NCBI RefSeq assembly: GCF_003958625.1
Contig: NZ_RSEL01000007.1
Location: 62,001 to 126,000, forward strand
Source of the DNA: Tsuneonella rigui
GTDB lineage: Bacteria > Pseudomonadota > Alphaproteobacteria > Sphingomonadales > Sphingomonadaceae
DNA length: 64,000 nucleotides
Direction of reading: 5' to 3'
Shown here one piece after another: positions 37,999 to 46,617 of the stretch. The position numbers and the translations under genes were made by a program. The notes under the pieces were generated by a model. It was not told where the DNA came from and made no database searches. It was given only the letters and a program-made list of their open reading frames with translations. How positions within the stretch are numbered: position 1 is the stretch's first letter; each line of letters opens with the position of its first letter.

Positions 37999-40188
37999 GT
38001 GGCACTGAGCGGTATTTTTGCGCGTCGAAGCGGCGATCAGGCCGGGGGTCCGCGCGCGTCCGTTGTCGGTGACGCACAGCGGCTCGCGCTGCTCGACCAG
38101 TTCGAGGAATCCGAGCTGGGTTGGTTCTGGGCGACCGACGTCGACGGCAAACTCAGCTACCTTTCTGCGAGCGCGGCGCATCGCCTGGGGCTGGAGCCCG
38201 ATCAGATGATCGGCACCGCGCTGACCTCGCTGTTCTTGCCCGATGAGAGTGAGGACGAAGATCGCGGCGAGCGACCGTTCGCCTTCCAGCTCCGCGCGCG
38301 CAGCTCGATCGCCGACATGCCCGTGCGGATCGCGGTCGATGGGCCCGAGCGCTGGTGGTCGATCTGCGCCAAGCCGCAACTCGACGCCAAGGGTGACTTC
38401 CTGGGCTATCGCGGCAGCGCCAAGGACATCACCGCGGTGCGCGACAGTCAGCGCGATGCGGCACGCCTGTCGCAGTACGACTCGCTGACCGGGCTCGCGA
38501 ACCGCCACCGCATGAGCAAGCGGCTCACCGCGACGCTGATCGCCTACAAGGCGGCCAAGCGCAGCTGCGCGCTGATGATGCTCGATCTCGACCGGTTCAA
38601 GCAGGTCAACGACACGCTGGGCCACCCGGCGGGTGACGAGCTGCTCAAGCAGGTCGCGCAGCGGCTCGAACGGATCATCGGTCCCAAGGGCGAGATCGGC
38701 CGGCTGGGCGGTGACGAGTTCCAGGTCATGTTGCCCGACATCGACGACCGCGGCCGGCTGGGGGAGATCGCGAACAGCGTGATCCAGATGGTCTCGCAGC
38801 CCTATTCGCTCGACGGTAGCCGCGCGATCATCGGCACCTCGGTGGGCATCGCCATCGCGCCCTATGACGGGCTCGAAACCGACGAATTGGTCAGCAGCGC
38901 CGACCTTGCCCTCTATGCCGCGAAGGGCGGCGGGCGCGGGCAGTACCGCTTCTTCTCCAGCGAACTGAAGGACGGCGCGCGGCTGCGCCGCCAGGTCGAG
39001 GAGGACCTGCGCGACGCGATCCAGACCGATCAGCTCGAGCTGCATTACCAGCCGATCGTGCGCACCTCCGACCACACCGTCACCGCCCTCGAAGCGCTGG
39101 TGCGCTGGAACCATCCCGAGCGCGGCTGGATCAGCCCGGCCGAATTCATCCCGGTCGCCGAAGAGACCAACCTGATCAACGCACTGGGCGAGTGGGTGCT
39201 CAAGCGCGCATGCAAGGACGCGGTCGCCTGGCCACACTCGTTGCGGGTGGCGGTCAACGTTTCGGCGATCCAATTCTCCGGCACCGACGTACCCACGATC
39301 GTGCGCAATGCGCTCGGCAAAACGGGCCTGGAGCCCGAGCGGCTCGAACTGGAGATCACCGAGAGCGTGTTCCTCGGCGATCCGCAGGGCACCGCGGTCA
39401 TGCTCAAGGCGCTGAAGAAGCTCGGGGTGCGCCTGGCGCTCGACGATTTCGGCACCGGTTATTCCTCGCTCGGCTACCTGAGCAGCGCGCCGCTCGACAA
39501 GATCAAGATCGACCGCAGCTTCGTCGCCGGGCTGACCGAGGACGAGAACAACAACGCCGCGATCATCACGGCGATCGTCAGCCTCGCGCGGGCGCTCAAG
39601 ATGGAGACGGTGGCCGAAGGCGTTGAGGCCATGGATGAGCTGCAGCTCATCACCAAGCTCGGCGCGAGCCACATCCAGGGCTATATCTTTTCCAAGGCGC
39701 TGTCGCAGTCCGACCTGCTGGAGCGGTTTGCGGAGGGCGGTCTCAAATTCGACCCCGAAGGGCCGGCGAAGCACCGCGCCGACCGCCGCTCGACCTACCG
39801 CCGCGTGGGCGTGATCCACGAGGATCACCGCTACGAAGTGGTCATGCGCAACCTGTCGCGGTCGGGCGCGGGGATCGAAGGGTTGCTCGACGTACCGCTC
39901 GGCACGCCGCTGGTGCTCGACCTCGGCGGCGGGCAGTTGGTGGTGAGCACCGTGGTCCGCTCCGAAGGGTTCTCGCAGGGCCTCGAGTTCGAACAGAAGC
40001 TGATCAAGGATGGCGCCGAGGGCTTATGCACCCGCCATCGCATCAGCCCGTATGCGCTCGCCGCCGCGGGGATGCCGCTCGCCGCGCTGCCGCCGGGTTC
40101 GTACGTCCCGCAGGTGCGGGACGAAGGGCCCAAGAGCCGGCCTCAGTTCATGCAGGTCGATCTCGCGCAGACCTACCGCGCCGCCTGA
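37999..40188 (+). CDS. Soluble PAS-GGDEF-EAL-PilZ cyclic-di-GMP signalling protein
   Basis: A 729-residue paralogue of the preceding gene, lacking its membrane region. A PAS-like domain (about residues 28-145) is followed by GGDEF (237-241, intact, no RxxD inhibitory site), EAL (365-367, with ALDDFGTGYSS and IKIDRSF intact) and a PilZ-like C-terminal domain (about 590-680), then a 50-residue tail. Shared strings such as RWWS in the PAS domain and the same domain order show tandem duplication followed by divergence. It starts with GTG 37999, with GGGAAC close upstream. The sensory input is unknown. Confidence 0.9.
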   Translation: MALSGIFARRSGDQAGGPRASVVGDAQRLALLDQFEESELGWFWATDVDGKLSYLSASAAHRLGLEPDQMIGTALTSLFLPDESEDEDRGERPFAFQLRARSSIADMPVRIAVDGPERWWSICAKPQLDAKGDFLGYRGSAKDITAVRDSQRDAARLSQYDSLTGLANRHRMSKRLTATLIAYKAAKRSCALMMLDLDRFKQVNDTLGHPAGDELLKQVAQRLERIIGPKGEIGRLGGDEFQVMLPDIDDRGRLGEIANSVIQMVSQPYSLDGSRAIIGTSVGIAIAPYDGLETDELVSSADLALYAAKGGGRGQYRFFSSELKDGARLRRQVEEDLRDAIQTDQLELHYQPIVRTSDHTVTALEALVRWNHPERGWISPAEFIPVAEETNLINALGEWVLKRACKDAVAWPHSLRVAVNVSAIQFSGTDVPTIVRNALGKTGLEPERLELEITESVFLGDPQGTAVMLKALKKLGVRLALDDFGTGYSSLGYLSSAPLDKIKIDRSFVAGLTEDENNNAAIITAIVSLARALKMETVAEGVEAMDELQLITKLGASHIQGYIFSKALSQSDLLERFAEGGLKFDPEGPAKHRADRRSTYRRVGVIHEDHRYEVVMRNLSRSGAGIEGLLDVPLGTPLVLDLGGGQLVVSTVVRSEGFSQGLEFEQKLIKDGAEGLCTRHRISPYALAAAGMPLAALPPGSYVPQVRDEGPKSRPQFMQVDLAQTYRAA

Positions 40189-40235
40189 GCGCGCTTGCGT
40201 GACAGCCGCCGCGCCCGCCGCTAAGGGCCCGCGCG

Positions 40236-42053
<1,818 letters not shown>

Positions 42054-42113
42054 CTTCATTATGAGGATGCGGGAGCGCCCGACGGGCGGCCTGTCCCCGA
42101 GAAGGCGGGGAGG

Positions 42114-42170
42114 AATGGGAGCATTCCGCAGGAGGCGTTTATTGCTGCGTTGCGGATGGGTGAGGAGTAG
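42114..42170 (+). pseudogene. Relic of a second lepA 3' end
   Basis: Read in frame, this 57-base stretch gives [18 protein letters not shown] and a stop. LepA itself, at 41997-42053, ends [18 protein letters not shown] and a stop. Seventeen of 18 residues agree while 20 of 57 bases differ, nearly all at synonymous positions. That pattern means the fragment was once part of a functional lepA from another lineage, and is not a recent copy. No start or upstream coding part is present; the 60 bases between the lepA stop and the relic do not align convincingly. Confidence 0.85.
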
Positions 42171-42222
42171 CCGCTCGTCCTGACAGCGGGGTGAGGACGG
42201 AGCTAAGGCGAATTTGTCGGAC

Positions 42223-42552
42223 CTATCGCCCGTGACGGCGTGCTACTCCGTATGATTTAGCGATGGGGAATCTCTCTGCGTTTCGAGCAATTTTTCTTAG
42301 AACCTCATCTCGCGGGTTCAGGCCCATCCGATCGAACAATAGCAACGCATAAATTAAGACATCCGATGCTTCATCAGCGATATCTCGCACATCCAGTTTC
42401 TCAACATCATGGCCGTCATTACGCCATTGAAAATGCTCGAGAAGTTCACCGGCCTCGATGCTGATCGAAATGGCCAAATCCTTCGGTGTGTGGAACTGAG
42501 CCCAATCGCGCTCATCCCTGAAAGTTCGCAGAGCTTCGATTAGCTCGTCCAC
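42223..42552 (-). CDS. MazG-like nucleotide pyrophosphohydrolase (dCTPase/RS21-C6 type)
   Basis: A 109-residue all-alpha NTP pyrophosphohydrolase. The family's metal-binding motifs are visible: EAGELLEHFQW (ExxE-type, about residues 34-44) and DEASDVLIYALLL (ExxD, about 60-72), preceded by WAQFHTPKDLAISI, which is typical of the dCTP pyrophosphatase 1 / RS21-C6 subgroup. These enzymes convert (modified) dNTPs to dNMPs. It starts at GTG 42552 with AGGAG six bases upstream. It is the leftmost gene of the putative island, divergent from the HARE-HTH gene; related enzymes occur in phages and defence loci. Confidence 0.85.
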   Translation of the reverse strand: MDELIEALRTFRDERDWAQFHTPKDLAISISIEAGELLEHFQWRNDGHDVEKLDVRDIADEASDVLIYALLLFDRMGLNPRDEVLRKIARNAERFPIAKSYGVARRHGR

Positions 42553-42650
42553 AATTTGCTCCTGCGCGATGCCAACTCGCCCTAGCCCATATCGTGATTC
42601 GAAACTACCCGTTCTGCTTCCTGCTCAAAATGCGGGATTGAGCGGAACAA

Positions 42651-43619
42651 GTGGAAGACCGGTGGAACGTGGCCGACGCCTATCTGAACGTCGCTGAGAA
42701 AATTCTGCTGGAAGCGCGCCGACCAATGCACGCGCGCGAAATTATCCAGATGGCCTATTTGCGCGAGCTCGTGCCATGGCACTTACACGGTCCTACTCAG
42801 GACAAGACCCTCCAGGCACGGCTTAGCGAAGATATTGCTTATCACCCTGAGGGCAGTCGATTTTTCCGGACAGCGCCAGGTATATTTTTTCTGCGTGCTC
42901 TCTTGGATGATCCGACAACCCCCGCTCAATTCAAGGAAACATACTTTGCAAAGCCACGACGCAAGGAGCTCCGGCGGGAGCGCGTCCTAACCTTTGATCG
43001 ACTTGGGGCGTCGTCGCCTGTCCGCGCAAAATTTATCGATCTTTCGACGTTGCGGTCCGAGTTTGACGCACAGCGGTATCGTTTCATTCAACCTGATCAA
43101 ATCTCGGCACATTCGGACAAAGCCCTAGCTCATAGCTTTGTAATCATCTTCAAGGGAAACAGTGTGCTCTCATATAGGTCGGGTCGTTTTTTCCCTGAAA
43201 TTGATCCAACGCGGGGAATGAGAAGCGTAGGATTGGGTGGAGCAGTCTATGTTACCGACAGAGACCTTCTGTTCTACGACATGTTTGGCATTGTATCGGG
43301 CGGGATAAACGAGATGGCGCACGGTGTGGGCCTCTCAAAAACACTCGCTGAGCGAGCTAGATACGAAAATCAACTTCGCCTTCTCTCCGCAGTGCAATTG
43401 CCGCGAACTGAACTGCGCCCAGCCATCATTCAGGTTGTATTGGGGTATCGTTGCCCGGCGGAGTTCAGTCCGACCAAGGCCGCTTTGTCGATCAACGATT
43501 TGCGTTGGATAGAGGTTGGCAATCTATCCTCACAGCGCGAGCTAGATGAAACATCCAATCTGTTGGTATCGGCGGGCGCTCTAGCAAAATTTTCGTCGGA
43601 AATGATCGACCGTGGCTGA
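42651..43619 (+). CDS. HARE-HTH domain protein with C-terminal Nudix-like region
   Basis: A 322-residue protein. Residues about 8-82 (YLNVAEKILLEA, MHAREIIQMAY, ARLSEDIAYHPEGSRFFRT, PGIFFLR) match the HARE-HTH winged-helix domain, known from ASXL proteins, RNA-polymerase delta subunits and restriction-enzyme fusions and proposed to recognise DNA. From about 160 a second domain has strands and a loop (SFVIIFKGNSVLSYRSG, RSVGLGGAVYV at 191-201, GGINEMAHGVGL at 217-228) that resemble a Nudix fold, but the catalytic REUxEE residues are missing. This second reading is tentative. It starts at GTG 42651; its stop overlaps the next start by eight bases. Confidence 0.75.
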   Translation: MEDRWNVADAYLNVAEKILLEARRPMHAREIIQMAYLRELVPWHLHGPTQDKTLQARLSEDIAYHPEGSRFFRTAPGIFFLRALLDDPTTPAQFKETYFAKPRRKELRRERVLTFDRLGASSPVRAKFIDLSTLRSEFDAQRYRFIQPDQISAHSDKALAHSFVIIFKGNSVLSYRSGRFFPEIDPTRGMRSVGLGGAVYVTDRDLLFYDMFGIVSGGINEMAHGVGLSKTLAERARYENQLRLLSAVQLPRTELRPAIIQVVLGYRCPAEFSPTKAALSINDLRWIEVGNLSSQRELDETSNLLVSAGALAKFSSEMIDRG

Positions 43620-45141
43620 GCAAAAGATCGTCGCGGCCCGCTTTCTAAGCGACAGCGAGGAAAATTTCCTCCGCTTTCACATGCGGTTGTCAGCTAGACC
43701 CGAAGAGCAGAAACGGGCGCTGCAAAATCTTTGTGAATACTACGAAGCGGGCCGTATACTCCGTGATCCCACCGAGATTCGTCAGTTGGTTCACGGACAT
43801 ATTGGTGCGAGCGTCATACTTGTCCGCCGATGGGCGCTTAAAGCTCTCTCGCTGATAGGGCATCCCGACGATTTCCAACGTGTCGTCGATCGACTTAAAG
43901 TCGAGGACGATGTCGAGGCTCAGACCTGGGGCATCACGGGGTTAATCCGAAATGCTCAGGATCGAAGTATCGAAGAAGTGTGTGATCTTGCTGGATTGGA
44001 GGGCACTTCTGCCCTTCTACTAGCTGCTAGACTGTATGCCCCTCGACAGTGGCTCAAAAATCACGCGACAGACATCCGAATTTCCCTCTCCAGTGATGAC
44101 CTTACCTTAAAATGGGCTACTTTTTTAATCGGTTATGGGAAGGCGCCGATTGATCTCTTTCATCCGAAATTTCAGAATGATATTTTCTTAGCGGAACTGC
44201 AAAAACATGATTCGCCGGAGATTAAGGAGTATGCCGTTTGGGCGCTCTGGGAACGTCCAGACTTCGACGCCAGCCATTCAAACATCGACCTCACTGCAAT
44301 TAAGCGGCATGAGGAGAACGTCCGAAAGTGGCTGTACCGTCTCGCTTGTCAGTCTGCCGGTATAGTGAAGCTCGATGCAGACGCATTTGACCAACTTCGG
44401 CGAGATCGATCGAAGAAATCATTGGAAGGATTAGCACTTGGAGTGGCCGATTTGGATCCTAGCGGGTTCGATAGAGAGGTGTTGGAGTGGTTTTCAATTG
44501 AAGAACATCCCCAAGTCCGAGAGAATCTAATTGCATCGATGGCGGCGCGGAGTGCTGATAGTATCGAGTACGAAGATGCGGTTCTATCTGTTTTTCGAAA
44601 GGAAGCTACTGACAGCCCACTCGCACGGAGGATTCTGGCTACTAGCGCCTCGACTCCGCTGTATGGTAAGCTGAAGGCGTCGGTGGCGTCCGCCAGCCAA
44701 CTGGCAATTATCGAAGCAAGTGGCGAGCAAGCGAACTTTTTTGGGCAGGCGTCGACACCGCCGCTTGTAATTGTTGTGAACGGAGATTTCGTGATGAACA
44801 AAGTCGAGTTTTCTGCGGGGCGAGACATAAACTCCCAGAATATGGTTGCTGGCGACATGATCAACAGCGCTAACGCGGCTGTTCAGAACCTCGCGAAGAC
44901 GGACGGGATTACAGGCAAGGTGCTCGCTGATGTTCTCGCGATGTTATCGCAGACGGAATTCCAAGAAGGGAAGGAAGAGGTCGCTGCCGCCGTGAAGGAG
45001 CTTGCTCGCGCACCCTCCGAGGCGGCGAAGAAGACCCTCATTGATCGAGTAAAGAGCTTTGGAGTGGCCGCGGCAGCAGCGGGCGGAGCGATTGGTGGTA
45101 TCGATAAGCTGATTGATGCGGTCGGAGCGTTGCCCATCTAA
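43612..45141 (+). CDS. HEAT-like repeat protein with glycine/aspartate turn repeats and hydrophobic C-terminus
   Basis: A 509-residue protein of unknown function. Residues about 25-345 are helical repeats of HEAT type (for example IGASVILVRRWALKALSLIG and DVEAQTWGITGLIRNA). A short strand-turn region follows at 387-418 (VNGDFVM, SAGRDIN, VAGDMIN), then a charged helix (432-482) and a small-residue hydrophobic tail (FGVAAAAAGGAIGGIDKL) that could insert in a membrane. Similar GD-rich repeat plus helical tail arrangements occur in bacterial conflict-related proteins, but no family was recognised. It is coupled to the HARE-HTH gene (8-bp overlap, GTG start), so the two probably act together. Confidence 0.75.
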   Translation: MAEQKIVAARFLSDSEENFLRFHMRLSARPEEQKRALQNLCEYYEAGRILRDPTEIRQLVHGHIGASVILVRRWALKALSLIGHPDDFQRVVDRLKVEDDVEAQTWGITGLIRNAQDRSIEEVCDLAGLEGTSALLLAARLYAPRQWLKNHATDIRISLSSDDLTLKWATFLIGYGKAPIDLFHPKFQNDIFLAELQKHDSPEIKEYAVWALWERPDFDASHSNIDLTAIKRHEENVRKWLYRLACQSAGIVKLDADAFDQLRRDRSKKSLEGLALGVADLDPSGFDREVLEWFSIEEHPQVRENLIASMAARSADSIEYEDAVLSVFRKEATDSPLARRILATSASTPLYGKLKASVASASQLAIIEASGEQANFFGQASTPPLVIVVNGDFVMNKVEFSAGRDINSQNMVAGDMINSANAAVQNLAKTDGITGKVLADVLAMLSQTEFQEGKEEVAAAVKELARAPSEAAKKTLIDRVKSFGVAAAAAGGAIGGIDKLIDAVGALPI

Positions 45142-45746
45142 CGTGAAGCTGAAACCAGCTTGCCGATTTCCATCGCAGCGATCGGAATGGCTTCAACGGA
45201 GCTTGCGTCGAAGGACACGTGACTAGCGGATTGGCTGCGGAGAATTTCAGCAATATGCGCGTCAACGGCTCTGCGAAGGAGAGGCGTCTCATGCTCGTCG
45301 CACATATCCGCGAAAAATGGTGACAGCCTGAGGTGAATCGAGAGGTGATACTGGCGAGAGGAGAGCTGTGTGACCCTTTCATACAACGCCTTCTCGGCTT
45401 CGGTGTTCACGCCTAGAGCTTTGACGTACGCGAGAGCATCGATCGTGGATCTATCAAGCAAAAACATCCCTCCTCGAAGATTTTGCTCTCGCTCGAGATG
45501 CGCCGAATAAATCAGAGCAACAGTGTCGCTGTTCGCCGTGGCCCCGACCGGTATTCCTAGGCTCCGAACTTGGTCGCCCAGTCCATCTAAAATGGTTAAA
45601 GGATACCCCCGGTCGGCAAGGTAGCTGCCAAGACCTTGGCAGAATGTTGTCTTTCCCACACTGTGGGCTCCAGTGATTCCGATGACTACATTTAGTTGCT
45701 CGTTCATCGCCGGAACCTCTTCTAGCTTGATACGAGGTATGTCCAT
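45138..45746 (-). CDS. P-loop NTPase, AAA_28 / nucleotide-kinase-like
   Basis: A 202-residue P-loop protein with Walker A GAHSVGKT (about residues 26-33), an Asp-Arg pair in FLLDRSTIDALAYVKAL (about 95-111) like that of deoxynucleoside kinases and AAA_28 proteins, and a lid-like helical part. These suggest phosphorylation of a small molecule, perhaps a nucleoside or NAD precursor, but the substrate is unknown. The start is uncertain: ATG 45746 gives MDIPRIK, while ATG 45707 (MNEQLN) starts closer to the P-loop. It is convergent with the HEAT-repeat gene with a 4-base overlap. Confidence 0.7.
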   Translation of the reverse strand: MDIPRIKLEEVPAMNEQLNVVIGITGAHSVGKTTFCQGLGSYLADRGYPLTILDGLGDQVRSLGIPVGATANSDTVALIYSAHLEREQNLRGGMFLLDRSTIDALAYVKALGVNTEAEKALYERVTQLSSRQYHLSIHLRLSPFFADMCDEHETPLLRRAVDAHIAEILRSQSASHVSFDASSVEAIPIAAMEIGKLVSASR

Positions 45747-45903
45747 TTCCGGAGAGCTTGCAAGAGGTGGTTGACTTTAGCTTCCTGCTTTCCAGTCGGC
45801 CGAGGTCTGCTTGTTACGCGGCCCAACAGTGCGAAGCTTTGCCGTTGACGCGAGCGCGATTTATCAGAACCATCAGCAGCCGGTTCTACGTTTCTGAAAT
45901 AAG

Positions 45904-46362
45904 CTAGCGCACCGGCTCAAACCCCTCGATCAGCGCCGCGTTCGCATCGTCGATCTCGGCGTGGGACAGGCCGCTCGCCTCGCGCGCCTCACGCTGACGG
46001 CGTGCCTGGGCTTCGAGGATGTGCATCAGGCCGCGCAAGCTGAGGGGTGCGGGCGGGGGGAGCTGGTCGGTCGGCACCTCCCCGCCGTCGAGCGCGGCTT
46101 CCCATGCGCGGGCGAAGCTCTCCGCGCCGGGCTGGCGGCGCAGGTAGTACGCGCCCTCCGTGGTCATGCCGACGTGCTCGCAGGCGGCGGTCACATTGCC
46201 GCTCTCGGCGAGCGCGGCGATGAACGCCTTCTGCCGCTCAGGCGTCCAGCCGTCGTGGCGGTACTTGCGCGGGACGGGCTCGAACTGGGGGACGGCGTGG
46301 CCGGCCGCCGCCATCTCGGCAGACGGGGTGCGGGTGACGGCGGGGTCCTTGCGGCGGGTCAT
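45904..46362 (-). CDS. HTH-domain protein, terminase-small-subunit-like fold
   Basis: A 152-residue protein with a central segment (WTPERQKAFIAALAESGNVTAACEHVGMTTEGAYYLRR) resembling the helix-turn-helix of phage terminase small subunits and a group of small sphingomonad proteins. The N-terminus is Pro/Lys-rich and the C-terminus a charged helix (about 110-140). No phage genes are nearby, so a packaging role is unlikely; a DNA-binding role is inferred. The start at 46362 is preferred because AGGAG lies about ten bases upstream; ATG 46389 would add nine residues. Confidence 0.65.
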   Translation of the reverse strand: MTRRKDPAVTRTPSAEMAAAGHAVPQFEPVPRKYRHDGWTPERQKAFIAALAESGNVTAACEHVGMTTEGAYYLRRQPGAESFARAWEAALDGGEVPTDQLPPPAPLSLRGLMHILEAQARRQREAREASGLSHAEIDDANAALIEGFEPVR

Positions 46363-46617
46363 GGGCGGGGTGCTCCTAGCTGGGGTCAAGCAAATCGGCC
46401 AGGAAGCAGAAAATCGCCGTGTAGGAAAACCTTACGCATTGCCGGGAGCTATCGAGGGATAGGTGTGGCACGCGCGCAACTCACCGGCAATTTCGGCGCG
46501 CGCGGGTTTACGACAGATTTGTTTCCGACGAAAAGCGCCGCCTGGGACACAAGGGGAGGGGACGGCTATCTCGGCCGTCGTCCACTATGCGCGCGGACCC
46601 CGGCGCTGAGGGATAGT

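Larger units (their letters stand above)
42171..45903. other. Putative small genomic island inserted at the lepA 3' end
   Basis: This stretch is bounded on the left by the lepA relic and on the right by return to typical high-GC sequence. It holds four genes unlike their neighbours in base and codon use: for instance 44101-44160 has 24 G/C of 60, against 44 of 60 at 40501-40560 in lepA. Codons such as TTA, AGA and ATA are frequent. No integrase or transposase was found, and no clear direct repeat of the lepA end was seen on the right side, so the exact right border is a guess. Confidence 0.6.

Noticed and set aside
45833-45840. GAAGCTTT near the right end of the island, also found in the lepA 3' end at 42015-42022, as an attachment-site repeat
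   Set aside because: Eight bases with no flanking similarity is within chance and there is no integrase gene.
45904-46362. Prophage remnant because of the terminase-small-subunit-like HTH protein
   Set aside because: No other phage gene is nearby and base composition is normal for the genome.
45961-46617. N-terminal extension of the TonB receptor frame
   Set aside because: The extension is antisense to the HTH gene and would bury the signal peptide; ATG 46618 has a good ribosome-binding site.
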